A DNA stretch of 64,000 nt, taken from Ariolimax columbianus. Lineage: Eukaryota; Mollusca; Gastropoda; Stylommatophora; Arionidae. Positions 9,961 to 23,215 of the stretch are shown piece after piece (within the stretch, counting starts at the first letter, position 1; every line of letters begins with the position of its first letter). The stretch is taken from NCBI GenBank assembly GCA_036924085.1, contig JAVGWX010000003.1, forward strand, positions 123,577,468 through 123,641,467, written 5' to 3'. The position numbers were made by a program, and so were the translations under genes. The notes beneath the pieces were generated by a model. It had not been told where the DNA came from and did no database searches. It saw only the letters and a program-made list of their open reading frames with translations.

Positions 9961-12899
9961 ATTACATGCAAAAACATACAACATATGTGTACATTTTCTG
10001 AGTTCTCATTTTAAAATTGTTCAATCGTATGCATTTTCCAATTTCAGTGTTGATTTAGCAGTCATTAATATCTGCCATTAGCACCAGTTCTGAGTGTAAC
10101 CTATTTCAACTGATTCTTCAATATGTAATTCTTTTACAGAGACTTCGATCTGTGATCTATTTGTACTTCAACTTTATATAATAACCTTCTTAAACAATTT
10201 AACAAAACTCTTTTCCATGTAACTAGTTTAAGTGTGCCTTTAATACAAGAAGTTTCAAGCGCTCTGAAGGTCGTATAGTAACTTGTTTAATCGCTCGCGG
10301 GTGGAACCTCAACAAATTAATGAATTTGGTTTCCTCTTCTCCTTTGTTTGATAGAAGGTTAATGGAACACCAGGTCAGGCTGTATTCAGAATTGTCCGTT
10401 AATGTTCGATACTTTCATTTTTTGGCTTCAGATCTGTGTTTTTTCTCATATTTTCAGGGCCATCATTTTGTCTAGATACCCATCGCATCGTAGTGGTGAC
10501 GTTAGATATACTGTTTTAGCACATATGTTGTTTAGAGGGCAATCAAATAATACACATCATATTTCAACTCTGAATAAATATACACATTCTCCCATATATG
10601 AATTACAAATTTGTTTTCAATCAAGACTTGATTTGTAAATTATGTAATTTTAGAGTAGCAAAATTTACCAAAATTGATAAATGCTTCTTCAGACTAAATC
10701 TGTGTTCAAAAGCTTTACCAATAGAAATAACGTGTTACAGCTAGTAACTAAGAATTGTAGCCTTTTTAAAATGCATAAATTCCTTGATCACTAGAAAAAG
10801 GTTAATATAATAATAAATAATGCAAGAATGACTGTTACTTTAAAAAAAAATTTCAAAATAAGATTATTTGCTAACTGCAAGAAAAGAAGATGATGTCTCC
10901 AAACAATCCGGCAAAAGAAAACAAAGACAACTATGCCTTTGCGTTGATCACCTCATGAAAAAAGTTTGTGGGTTAGCATTAGTAGAGACATGACTTGACT
11001 TCTTCACGATATCATCTTGTTTATCTATTGCCGGTGACACTTTCTGTTATAGTGGTTTACAAACTAACATTTGTTTCACAATCTCTATTTCCGACAAGGC
11101 GTTAACACACATTTAATCGATGGTTTCTCCGTGGTTAGAACTTTTTTCTTTTTTCGAAAAATGTACATTTCTCTTATATGATAAATAATGTTTTATACTC
11201 TTGTCCAAACATTAATATCCCTAATCACACGTTAAAATCAATCAAGCCGAGGCACGCAGAAAACAGCCAAGTGGACCGCGAGTCTGAGACCCCTGTTTTA
11301 ATGTGAAACACACTTTTACTGATACTCCATCCGAGACGTACCTTTACTGACACTTTAAGATACGACATACTGTTCCTGCCATTCCAGTACGTGGCCTTCG
11401 TTCACATGACACTGTAATATGTTTCTCTTTAATTAGAATGCACGATATTTTCACAGACGAAACAAATATGTACACTCTTACTGAATCTTCATAAAGTTTA
11501 GATCAAATTTGAAATATGTTATTATGTAATCTCAGATTTCCAAATCAGATGGCATTGTCATATTATGTTCATTGTTTATCAGAGATCGCATTAGCAAATT
11601 TCTTAGAGATGATGTATGTATATTAAATGTGAGAATTTACTACTAAAAACTATTCCAACAAAAATTGTAAAGTTATAATAAAACTTTCAAATATAATTAC
11701 AGATTTTACATTATTTTAATTATTTCTCAAAAGTGTAAAAATACATATAATAAGGTCAGCTAGCAGGTTAAGAGAAAACAGAAAGGGCTCCTACGTACAT
11801 CGCGGACAACAAACAACAGAAATATTATCTTTAATCATAGAATAAAGAGATGAATACATATAATAGAGATCTGAACACATAAATGAGTAAGAAAAGCAAA
11901 ATAGCTTGATAGCACATTACATCTCGTCGTTGGTCTCCTCTTCTGTGGAGACATCGGAGGCAAGACAACAAGTCCTTACTCATGTATGTGTCGATATTTC
12001 TGTTTTATGTATTCATCCCTCCTTCTATGTTTGCTGTCTTCCTCATAAAGACCTTTAAGTCGTAACGTCAGTTTTGTTTCTGTTTTCTTTTTAGTGCAGC
12101 ATCATTCCAATGAAAGTATTTTACATTTGTTTTTATCTTAGTGCGACTTCTGACCATACCTATGAAAGTATTTTGCACTATGTTTTTATTTACAATATCG
12201 CTGTCCTGCCTTATTAATATAACTGCATAATGTCTGCAAACATATTTCAAAGTAAAATTATATTTTTACATACAATTTCATTTAAGTGCATAGTTTCTTT
12301 AGACAAATTTCATTTTGAAATTAAAATTCTTTTTAAAAAGTAAATGTATAAATATTACGTAATCGTTTGCCTAGTCACTTTAGACACATTAATGTATAAA
12401 AATGTATCATTGTTTTTGATACATTGAATCTTAAATAAAAATTCAAACGATTACTTCAGACAATTTTATGTGCAAAATAAATTATTTCTTTCAACAAAGT
12501 TCAATTTTGAAGTACATGCACGCTTTTGCTTTAGACAAATGTCACAGTCTGAATAAAAACTGTTTTCTTCCGCATATTCTCTGCTTTAATGCACTTGGAT
12601 ATTTTCCGTGTATATCATTTTATGACTGATATTGACACATTTCACATGAATTCAGTCCAAATACAAATTATTACATTGTCTTGTACTATTTATCATGTGT
12701 GTGATAATATTATGTTCCAATTGATCATCCTATAAGGTATTTATTCGTCAGTGAGTATAACGAACCAGATATACTTACTAGTGGGCCTACAATAGGCTCA
12801 ATTGAAGAGTAGCACTCTGGAATTCACACTAAGAAAAATACATTATGTAACAATAATATACTTTTGACAATAATATACTCTTGATAGTATTATAATGAC
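9961..12899. other. AT-rich intron, nothing recognised
   Basis: About 2.9 kb without recognisable coding sequence, RNA gene or repeat family. Short ORFs lack motifs. Confidence 0.45.
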
Positions 12900-13960
12900 A
12901 TTAATATACTGAAGAGTTGTCCTTTCAGACTAGATATACGAAAGAGGTCTTTTTAGACTAGATAGTCTAAAGAGTTGTTCTTTTACATTAGATATACTAA
13001 AGAGTTGTCATTTTACATTAGCTATATTAAAGAGTTGCCCTTCTACACTAGATATACTAAAGAGTTGTCATTTCAGACTAGATATACTAAAGAGTTGTCA
13101 TTTCAGACTAGATATACTAAATAATTGTTCTTTTACACTAGATATACTAAAGAGTTGTCCTTTTACACAATATATACTAAATAATTGTTCTTTTACACTA
13201 GATATACTAAAGAGTTGTCCTTTGACGCTAGATATATTAAAGAGTTGTTATTTTACACTAAATGTACTAAAGAGTTGTCTTTTTACACAATATATATTAA
13301 CGAATTGTCCTTTTACACTAGATAAACTATAGAATTGTCATTTTACACTAGATGTACTAAAGAGTTGTCATTTCAGACTAGATATACTAAAGAGTTGTCA
13401 TTTTAGACTAGATATACTTAGAGTTGCCCTATTATACTAGGTATACTGAAAAGTTGTTCTTCTGCACTTTACATACTAAAGAGTTGACCTATTATGCTAG
13501 GTAAACTATATAGCCCTACTAGAATAATATACTAACGAGTTGTCCTTTTGCACTAGATATATTCAAGAGTTACCCTTATACAATAGTGTGCTCTGATAAC
13601 AATGTACTAGGGTGTTGCCCTTTGATAACACTATATGCAAGAATTGCCCTGTGACATTATTGTACTAAAGTGTTGTCACATTACAATATTATATTCAAGA
13701 GTTGACCCTAAATAAAGCTACAGCTAAGATACGTACTACGGTGACAATATACTATACGGTTGTCATTTGATTAAACATATACTCCAAAGCTACCATATGG
13801 CAATAATATACTCAAAACATGTTTAATGATTTAAATAACCTGAAAAGTTGCGCTTTGACAATAATATACTGAAGAGCTGCCCTGTGACAACTTTATACTC
13901 AAAGACATCCTATTGATGGTAACATATTAGAGAGTTATGCTTTGATAATCTCAAGAGTTG
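12900..13960. repeat. 30-bp minisatellite, about 35 degenerate units
   Basis: gatatactaaagagttgtc recurs at 30-bp spacing (for example 13081 and 13111). Both edges are strongly diverged, and from about 13560 only the agttg...ac skeleton remains. Confidence 0.9.
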
Positions 13961-14369
13961 TCAACGACAAAGATATATTTTGTACTGATTTTTTAATGTT
14001 GACATATTCCAGAGTTATATAATTATTATAATGTGTTCACACGCTATCTAATCATGTTCCATCAGATTGAATAAATTCAAACATTTGAGGAAATAACCTT
14101 CTGTGACATGTTTATCAATTATTTGATATAGTTAGTTGCGTACGGTAATATTAAGGTCATGATTGTATCTTTAACAGTGTCGTATTTATGCATTAGTGCA
14201 CACTTCCGCTATTTGATAGAGATTTCCTGTAAGGAGTCCAGATTACGTTGATACTGTATGATTCATATACATTGAAATATAGAAAATAATAATTAAAAAC
14301 ATAGTGTTATATACATCAATCAGCTGTTATAGCACATGTGTTGACAGTGTAATCTATGCAAATGATGTA

Positions 14370-14679
14370 TTAGTGAATCAATCTTTATATTAATGAATGA
14401 ATTTAAATGTTACTGAATCAGATGAAATAGTTGTGAATCTATATTCCTAAATCAGTCTATATACTAGTGAATCAGTCTGTATATTAATTAATCAATCTTA
14501 GCTATTACTGAATCCATCTATGTTTTAATGAATTACTTTATATATTACTGAATAAATTTATGTTGTAATGAATTAATCAATACGTTAATGAATCAATCTA
14601 TATATTGTTGAATCAATGTACATACTAGAAATTCAGTATACATATGTGTAAATCGGTCTACAGATCAATATATATTTAT

Positions 14680-14726
<47 letters not shown>

Positions 14727-14745
14727 TTAGTGAATAAATCACTAT
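14370..14745. repeat. 20-bp minisatellite plus (AT)n, left of a LINE insertion
   Basis: Units of the form tatattaatgaatcaatcta repeat every 20 bp (14461-14640). An AT run at 14682-14720 and one more unit (tatattagtgaat) follow. The same repeat resumes at 18556 after the LINE. Confidence 0.85.
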
Positions 14746-15180
14746 ATTTATTAGAATATTTGTGGTCTGAGAAATAAAAAGCTTGAGCTTCCCAAGGTTT
14801 TGAAGAGCCATAGGGTTCATGTGCTTCTCCTGCAAGAAACTCCACATAAGATATGTATGTAAGTGCACTGACTTCCGTGACATAGTTAGTTACATCCGAA
14901 ATGACATTCAGGGATATGTCACACATATAACAGCCAATTCCACAGACATACAGAAAATCACTACCTGGCACACTAGATCAAAATAAACTATATACAACAT
15001 ATACGAGCCCCCCCCCCCCCCCCCCCCGCCCCCCGCACAGACGACCTGCAACCTGCCAGATCTGCACGAAACACAATGTCATAAAACACTTCTTGCAGGT
15101 GACTTCAGTGGACACTGACCTCACTGGGGTTACGTAGACCATAACAGTTCAGGAAAATTTACCGAGGAGCTCTGCGATGC

Positions 15181-15246
15181 AACCAACTTGTCTGTATTGC
15201 AGACTATACCCCAACCAACTTGTCTGTATTGCAGACTATACCCCAA
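15181..15246 (+). repeat. 32-bp tandem duplication inside LINE endonuclease
   Basis: caaccaacttgtctgtattg with the following actatacccc occurs twice in direct tandem in the endonuclease coding part. Confidence 0.85.
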
Positions 15247-16899
15247 CGTTGATGCAGAGAGCCCACCTTTATCTCAGTCGACCTGACTTGACGGTCTATT
15301 CATCTGACTTGATAAACTCCTAAAACCTGCAAATTCTAAATGACATTGGAAGTGATCACAAGCCCCTTCTTACAACCGTAAGATCCTCCTCTAGATCATA
15401 TTTTAAACAGAAAACAAGCTGGAACTAAAAACGCGAATTAGCAGTTATTTCAAGAAACATCAGACCGTATCCCTATAAACACAACCAACAGTGTTTAAAT
15501 GCTTAGCGAAGAGATTACAAAGGCAATCTTAGAAGCAGCAGCACAGTGCATTCCAAATGCTGTCGTAAATCATATAGACCATTGTAGAATAGATAAATAC
15601 AGAGGGCTATACATGACAGAAATAATTCAAGAACAACCCTTGAAACAATGCCATCACTAGAAGCAAAGATGCAGTACAAAAAAGCATGTGCCAAAGTAAA
15701 GCTGACAGTCAAGAAAGCAAAAAATAAAAAATGGGCTCAGATATGCTACAAGTTAGATATAAGGTATAACGGAAATAGAGCCTGGTCATTGGTCGACAAT
15801 CTGTCCGGGGGAAACAAGAGAGTGAGCCTGAAGTCAGTGATAGGTGGAGAGGAAACAATCATTGAAGACCAACAGAAAGCAGGGCACTTTAATCGCTACT
15901 TCGCATCAGTGAACAGAGCAGGAAAACTTACAGAACATAGGATAGGAAGCATTTGCGCTACCTGAAGTGCCATGAGAAAGCTCCACAAAACAATGACTCC
16001 ATATTTTAAGAAGATTTCAACATGCAAGAACTCCAGTAAGTACTGAAGAAACTAAAACCTAGAAAGGCTCCAGAACCAGACACGATTCACAATGAAATGC
16101 TTCTTCATCTCGGGACTCGATTTAAAGACGCTGTCCTCAGATTGATTAAATGACCTGGAGAAATAACAAGCTCCCTAAAACATGGAGGAATGTACATAAA
16201 GTACCAATATTGAAAAACCAAAAAATCTCAGAATGAACAAAACAGCTATCGACCCATCTTCCTAGCATCGTACCTGGGCAAATTAGCAGAGAAAGTGATA
16301 AACAAATGTCTCTATTGGTTCCTGGAGAAATCCAACACATTATGCCAGGATCAAGCAGGGTTCAGAATTGGTAGCTGCACATAAAACCAACTCTCTAGGC
16401 TAAAACAAAGAATAAATGATGGCGTCTGGAACAACCAGAACACAGTGACCATTTCATTTTGTCTACAATAAGCTTACGATCGTGTTTGTAGGAAAGGTCT
16501 ACTGATAAATATGTTTAACACGGGAATTAATGAAAAGCTTTACAATTGGATAAAGTACTTCCTGACTGAGCGAACAACCCAGACGAAGGCGAAAGATGCG
16601 ATCTCTTCTAAAGATGTTTGAGATGAAGGATTATCACAAGGCTCATCCCTAAGTTGTACTCTTTTCCTGATCTATATCAATGACTAGCTGACCAGATCAA
16701 AGCTGAAAAGGCTTTGTTTGCCGATGATCTGGCAATATGGCTGAGCCATGAAGACATTGATAGTACGGCACGAAGGCTAAATGGAGACTTGAGAAGACTG
16801 CATGCCCACTGCCAAACATGGAAACTAAAAATCAATTGTGAAAAGACAGTGTATACCATCTTCGCCAAGAGCCACAAAGTTGCCAAATAAAATGTAATT

Positions 16900-17460
16900 T
16901 TGAGATTAGAGGAACAACAATTGATTAGAGAAGAACACCCAACATATCTTAGAGTCAAGCTTGATCGACAACTCCACCTCAAGCCTTACCTCCAGAATGT
17001 GAAGAATAAAATTGTGAGACATTTACAGCTCTTAAAGAGGCTTCCTAGTACATCATGTAGATCAGACAGGAATACTTTGAGAGACTTATACCTTGATTAT
17101 GAGCGCCCAGCAATAGAATACAATAGTGCGCTCCTTACAACTTGTTCAGAATCTAATTTGGAATCCCTGGACAGGTTGCAAAACAGTGCTCTACGCTTCA
17201 TTAGTGGAGCAATGAGGACAACACCAACTACAGCATGCGAAATCCACACACAAATGGAACCCCTTGAGATGCGGAGGGATAAAGCAGTTATGGAAGTTTA
17301 TGAACGAAGTAGAAGAATAAAACGGGATCATTCCAACAGACTCCTTGGGAAAAACAGCAGAAAAAAAGCAGAATTAAACAAAATTATGTACTTCACCATG
17401 TTAGTGAAATCAAAGACAGATACCATCTACCAGAAAGAAGACAAGAGTTTCAAAAAGTAG
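16900..17460 (+). pseudogene. Open fragment of LINE ORF2 between RT and RNase H
   Basis: A 186-codon open stretch covers the RT thumb/connection region of the LINE at 14746. It has the motifs HPTYLRVKLDRQLHLK, LYLDYERPAIEYNSA and NSALRFISGAMRTTP, which are family hallmarks after the RT palm. It is open only because no stop has yet arisen here; flanking parts of the same ORF are interrupted. Confidence 0.75.
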
Positions 17461-18199
17461 TAAAATACATATCTCTGCAACATTTAATTAAAACACCAGA
17501 AATACAGGAAAAATTAATAGATGATACAACCAAAAGTTCAGATCCAAGTACTCTAATTCGAGCAGATCAAATAACTATTGATGCCTATCCCGAACAATAG
17601 ACACATGTATACACTGATGGATCTGCGTTTAAAGCCGCCATTAAAGCAGGTTGTGGCGTTTATATAAAATACCCGGACGGGTCCTCTGATGAACAGTCTA
17701 ATGCTTGCGGGGAGGTTTGCTCCAAATATGAAGCTGAGATCACTGCACTTGAAGCCGATTTGCACCATCTGAGGACAGTTTTTGTTGCCTTGAATTCAAA
17801 GGCCCAAAGCACTTTTATTTTCACAGAATCAATGTCAGTTCTTCAAGCATTAGTAGTTGCTGGTCATTGTAGACCTGATTTTATCCAAATGTCTCTAGAA
17901 ATTGACCACATTATCATTTCCAGTACTGTCAAAATAGTTTTGCAGTGGATCCCTGGACACTCAAGCACACCTTGCAATGACAAGGCAGACAGACTAACAA
18001 AGAAGCGATAAAGACAAGAACAGCCACCCACAGCAACAACTTTACAAACAGCCATGCAGCTAGTAAGATCAGCGAATAAAGAAATTTAGCTGAACAGATG
18101 GATAAGTTGGGAAGGTAAATCTACAGACATATGGCAAGCTCCAGTCCAAATGACAGTGTAAATCAACTCACAAGAAAAGATCATAGCACCATATTCAGA

Positions 18200-18310
18200 C
18201 TGAAAACCCAACACATCCCACTAAACAAACACCTAAACAGAACCCAACACATCCCACTAAACAAACACCTAAACAGAACCCAACACATCCCACTAAACAA
18301 ACACCGAAAC
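18200..18310 (+). repeat. 36-bp tandem triplication in LINE C-terminal region
   Basis: acacatcccactaaacaaac occurs at 18211, 18247 and 18283. The 36-bp unit keeps frame and encodes TQHIPLNKHLNR three times, between the RNase H and zinc-knuckle parts of the LINE at 14746-18555. Confidence 0.92.
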
Positions 18311-18555
18311 AGAATCTAACCTCAACACACTCCGCAGTGCCCGCTGTGCGCACACTCATATGAAACTTTTGGTAATCATCTCTGTGAGTGTTCAGCTCTC
18401 AATGATTTTAGGAAAATGCTTATTCATCGGTTGCCAGATACATGGAACACTGTTTGGCATTAGATAACAGCTGATAAACATGTGCAGATACCATTACATG
18501 GTATTGGGCCGAAGGGCGAGAGGCCGGATGCTGCTGGATCCGTAACTACAACAAC

Positions 18556-18615
18556 ATGAGTTAATCTATATATTAGTGAATCGATCTATTTATTGGTGCA
18601 TCATTCTCTATATTC
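18556..18615. repeat. 20-bp minisatellite, right of LINE insertion
   Basis: tctatatattagtgaatcg and a following unit continue the array of 14370-14745. The duplicated tatattagtgaat on both LINE flanks is either a target-site duplication or adjacent array units; the two cannot be told apart here. Confidence 0.7.
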
Positions 18616-19059
18616 ATGAAACAGTTTATAAGACAATGGTTTCTCAGTGGTTTCCGAATTCTGTGTGTGACGACAGAATAGCCACTGGCACTATTGAAAG
18701 TGACGACTGACAGTGTTGTGTCAGTCAATTTACGAGTTTTAAAACACCATGTTATCATACTTCGTCCCCGAACTGGACACAAAAGAATGAGACACCGCCT
18801 GTAGACCAAATTCAAGATGATGTTGCTAGGTTACTGTGGCTAAGCAGACGTGACAGCAGCACGTACTCAGCATACAGATCGGAGGAGAAGGATGTAGCTC
18901 TCGTCCACTCCCCTCGAGGACAAACTGTCTGGCTATATTGAGACCATGAAATAAACAGAATACTTTATTGGAGAATCCAGTCCCAATCAAAATGAGAAAT
19001 TATCGCAGAAAAAGTAGAAGAAGAAGATGATGATGATGAGGAACAAGAATGAGTATTTA
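18616..19059. other. Unassigned intronic sequence
   Basis: No feature recognised. Confidence 0.4.
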
Positions 19060-19455
19060 GGCACATGCCATTAGAAATCAGGTGCCGAAAATGCAGCACA
19101 GGGAATGAGCTTACAGCAACCAGCAAAACTGGTTGCTTGCGTCAGGGTAAGTGATCCATAACTGATCAAAACGCTGTTGGATCTCCAAGTGCCGGCCCTC
19201 GAATCTGACTACAATCGTGCAGTCTGGCTAAGAGAATAGGGATCGAAAAGTGAAGGCAAACCAGATGTTTTAAATGCTTTGCTGACATCGAATGTATCGG
19301 GTTGAAAGAGGCAGATGTTACATTCTCGTTATAAACCTCGGCACATTGTCACAAACGTGTCATAAACGTCCTTTTCAGAACGAACGCCGAGGAAGAAAAA
19401 TAAGAAAGATAAAATTAAATTAAGAAGAAATTGAAAATAAAAATAAAAAGAAGAA
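19060..19455 (+). mobile_element. GAA-tailed non-autonomous element, copy 1
   Basis: It shares ggttgcttgcgtcag, tctggctaagagaatagggat, gctgacatcgaatgtatcgg and a gaacgaacgccgaggaag tail with copies at 23640, 35655, 45270, 47377 and 62332, allowing for divergence and strand. There is no conserved ORF. The tail matches in kind the (GAA)n end of the I-like LINE. Boundaries are approximate. Confidence 0.55.
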
Positions 19456-20832
19456 GAATGGCATAGGTCATTCGTAGAAATGAAACGCCAACTACGTTCT
19501 GATTGACAATCTTGGTCTGAAACTAAGCTCTACATGCAGTCCCATTTATACTGATTCAAGTTTTCTATCCAAACGGAGCATACAGTACCACTACATCTGA
19601 CACCACTACAGGAAGCATGTATGAGAATATTTGAAATGGCAATGTTTGTAGCATTGGTTTTACATGATCACGCTGCTAGTCCGATTAAAAATATTATTTA
19701 GTCACCTTTTACCGGATTTTTGAAAGGTTAATAATAAGTCTAATGTTCGCCTAGGCTTATGAGACCCGTTACGTCGGTCGGACACATCAATACATACATT
19801 ATCTAGCAGACCCCACTGTTTGCACTGGGGTACTCTAACTTAAACGTCAAACACACGCAAATCTACATTCATGACCACTCACAGCAAATAAAATAGCACA
19901 CAGCAGATGGCATATTTATTATATAATACTCATACCAGAAAAATGAGTAGTGAAATTACAAACACAATACAATACATATCATCTTAACTAAATATTCCTA
20001 TATTATATATATGTTAATATAAATATTAACTAAAGCGGAAATTTTAAGCATTAGCTATTGATGGAATTCCCAACTATCAAAATCCAGTTATATTGCCGTA
20101 CACACATCACACACCCCTCTCAGATCTGCATCCTATACACACTCTCAAAAACTCTTCCTCACTCAAATCATCTCTGGCGGGCGATCTGGACATAATGCAT
20201 TCAATATATTCCACGTATACTCACAACTCTAGAACATACCTCATTCCCTCGGTGTCTACACACATCTAGATCTCACCTAGTCGATCTACACACTCGCTTA
20301 ACTCGTCAGGACATGCCTCGTTCAGAAGGTGTCCTGCTACAACACACATTCAGATTACCTCTAGACAAAACGAACACACCTATTTGAGCGATCCTGTTCT
20401 ATCTCCAACATTCGTACTACAGTCTATGAATCGCTCCTCTACTAAGTCGGTGAGATAAACATACTCCTATCTACATTCACTCATTCTCTCTCCATGGCAG
20501 CCTGCTTGAGCTAAACTTTGGCTAGTGTTATATACTCTCAAGCAGTATCAGAGCTGACCAATGGATCTCTGAGAGATGGCTCTATTCAGTCGTTATTGGA
20601 ACGAATTCCTCTGAACACCTGTCACTCATCTATCGCAGCAAGCGCAGCTGCCCTCCCGTCTGTCACTCACCCACCACTGCCCAAACGCCAGTGGTCAGTT
20701 CCAACTTGTACATTCTTTCCCCAACTCCGATTTCTTTGTTGAGACGATGAGTGACCTTGGCACGCATTCAGGTACCTTTGTTCTCAGCAACACATAACCC
20801 CTGCCCTGAACGCTATACTCAGGCTGGAACTG
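19456..20832. other. Unassigned intronic sequence
   Basis: Long stretch without recognised coding or repeat signal. Parts between 19760 and 20820 have a pyrimidine/A-rich composition that could be an LTR or untranslated element part, but no paired copy exists in the window. Confidence 0.35.
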
Positions 20833-22560
20833 TTACAATGACCCACTGATGTGGCGTGGTTTCAGGCCTCGTCCAGGGGAAAGGTTGCTATTTGCTGGAG
20901 CCATACTGTGCGGAGATGGCCTATTCTGCAGAATACGACATCTCCAGTCGGTAGGGAGAAGACTTTTGGGGCTGAGGAACGACTTGTGTATTATAATGTA
21001 GATCGGGGTTTCTTTTTCCAGCGTATCAACATGACCGAACAAAGAAACTCGGCGACGGTCAAGCGTTTCTGAGAATGGGAGGAGGCCTGTTTTAGCAGAG
21101 ACATTCACGTTGTGGATGTAGACATGCCATCAGATGCCGGGGATACGCCACTGGTCGCACACGTGGAAGGCCTCCAATCTCGACATGTCATGTTTCAGCA
21201 CTGTCCATGTTTGGATTCGTAATGCAGGACTGAGACCACGGACGACTGGTCGATACGGGTTTTAGTTTCGTGAGAGATCTTGCCATTACTACACACACAG
21301 TGGAGGTCGTGTATAGCAGATGCAGATAGTTCCATCCGCCTTGAGATATCGGGACAGCAGCACCCAAACGTCAAGATAAAGGAATTCGTTGGTGCCCTTC
21401 GCAGTGTGACCTTAGGTTTTAATACCCTGGGGTGCTGTGTCGGAAATGGAGTTCTGAACTTTGGTCTTGACCCAGGATGTAGACGTGTCTTGGGAGTGTG
21501 TACCACTGTTAAGCATTTCCAGAGAGCGCTGCAGCGTAGAGTTGTCTGTGCCAAACAGAACAATGTCGTTCTCATAAACGAGATCAGTGAAGATGGATCG
21601 ATCAATAACAATATCCTATTGGTGCGCACTGAGGCAGTCAAGCAGCCAGTCGACGGCCCGGCAGAATAGGTCGGGGGCAAGAACACATTCGGGTCTGACA
21701 CCTGAAGTCGTGGGGAATCTGTCAGAGAGAGTGCCACACAGTAGAATTCTGGTGCCGGTGTCCTTGTGTAGCTCCTTGATCAGGTTTAACAGGGGGGTCG
21801 GGGTCCCTATTTCCTGGAGGGCTTTCCGTAAAGCCGGTCGAACAACCGAGTCGAAGGGGGACTTGAAGTCCACGTATGTAGCGTACAAGTGACAATTGAA
21901 GGCGCGGTACAGTTCGGCGAGGAGGTGCAGAGCAAGAATAGCGTCAGTTGTAGAACAACTCGGGGTGAAGCCAGACTGTTGTGTGCGACGTTTTGTGCTC
22001 AAGAGAAGCTTGAGTCTAGCCAGTAGCGCATGGGCAAACACCTTTACCGGAACCGAAAAAAGATACCTGTAACTACTGCAGTCTGTGTGACTTCCCTTGC
22101 CTTTGCACGGGGAGACGACGACTCCAGTGCAACAGTCGGCCGGGAAATGTCCCGTCCTGCATACTTTGAGGAATAAGTGATGGAGGACAGAGCTGATCAG
22201 GTCAATGCCGTGTTTGTCAAGAGCTCTGGCTGGATATGATCCGGGGCATGCCGCTAGTCATTGGGAAGCCTGGCTGTTCTTTTGGAGTATGATGTTATAC
22301 GAGATATCGGAGAGCGCTTGCTGGCGCTTTGGGGTCCTTGTGGCGTTCTTTATGAATGCCCGTATTGCCTCTGGATCATTGAGAAGTGGGTCTGCTGCAG
22401 CTAGGTTCTCCCTGAAATCATTGGCGTATTTCTCGACGAAAGGTTGTTCCATTAGTTTTAATCTTTTCAACCAGGGCAGCACATTGAGTGAAAACCCCAT
22501 TTTGGTACCGACATGTTCAATAGTGAATAACTTATTTTTCTGTAAGGATCCAATCAGAAG
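20833..22560 (-). mobile_element. Decayed LINE, RT to C-terminus
   Basis: Minus-strand frames run from a pre-RT segment (PEAIRAFIKNATRTPKRQQA near 22380) through SGFTPSCSTTDAILALHLL and ATYVDFKSPFDSVVRPAL (RT motif A region), GVRPECVLAPDLFCRAVDWL, and a TDLVYENDIVLF-like motif C in another frame near 21600. A LEAFHVCDQWRIPGIWWH region and a LDRRRVSLFGHV C-terminus follow near 21080. The longest open part is 21616-22041. Frameshifts and a YEND in place of YADD show it is inactive. It looks like the endonuclease-RT LINEs common in marine invertebrates. 5' truncated, no TSD found. Confidence 0.8.
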
Positions 22561-22631
22561 AAAAGGGAGAGGACGATGACGATTATGGTGATGATAATAG
22601 TAACTACACTATTTACTCATTAACTATAAAT

Positions 22632-23215
22632 AGTTTTGTTTATCTCGGCTCAATTAAAAGTAACAATGGAGATTGTCTGAAGGAAGTCAAACGGAGAATG
22701 GTTATGGAAATGTAGATGTTGAATAAAATGATTAACTTGTGGCATAATTCTAATAAAATGAAGAACATAAAAATCATGGGAACTTGCATCTTTCCTATGG
22801 CAACGTACGGATGTGAAACGTGGATCATCACACAACCTCTTAGGAAAAGGATTGAATCTTTTGAACTAAAATGCAACAGGACGGTGCTAAAAATACAATG
22901 GACAACAAAAGGGGAAAATACAGATATCCTAAAAGAACTTGATATCGAAGAAAATTGATTAATAAACAATATCTTGTCTAGAAAGCTAAAACATTCACCA
23001 CATCAATTGGCTTGAGGAGAACGGTACTGGATGGTATGGTGGAAAGCGGGCCAGAGGCAGAGTAGGTAAAAGATGGACACAAGACATCACTGAGTTCCGA
23101 AAGATGACAGCGACAGAGGCGGGAGTTCTGGCTAGAGAACGAGAGTTTTACAGATCGGTTGTTGTAAGAGCGACGTTTGCAAAGAACATGCTACATGATG
23201 ATGAACTATTATGTT
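22632..23215 (+). mobile_element. LINE 3'-end fragment (post-RT region, atg tail)
   Basis: The frame opens NSFVYLGSIKSNNGDCLKEV, then MATYGCETWIITQPLRKRIE and FELKCNRTVLKIQWT. This is the usual order after the RT palm in RTE-like LINEs. It ends with aacatgctacatgatgatga, the same tail as at 9942 and 52931. It abuts the minus-strand LINE at 20833-22560. Confidence 0.75.

Larger units (their letters stand above)
14746..18555 (+). mobile_element. Decayed LINE with endonuclease, RT and RNase H
   Basis: Successive frames give an endonuclease (LLLQETP near 14830, AGDFSGH near 15100, IGSDHKPLLTTV near 15350), a reverse transcriptase (FADDLAIW near 16720) and an RNase H (VYTDGSAF near 17610, EAEITALEADL, IPGHSS, CNDKADRL near 17980). 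A CPLCxxxxE-FGNHL-like zinc-knuckle end follows near 18340. The tail is gtaactacaacaacatga. Many stops and frameshifts make it a dead copy. The third RNase H acidic position reads TES instead of TDS. A 20-C run at 15008-15027 and two small tandem duplications interrupt it. It sits between units of a 20-bp minisatellite. RNase H plus endonuclease suggests the I/Jockey-like group, different from the family at 47911. Confidence 0.88.

Noticed and set aside
19760..20830. LTR of a retrovirus-like element
   Set aside because: No second LTR, primer-binding site or gag/pol frame in the window.
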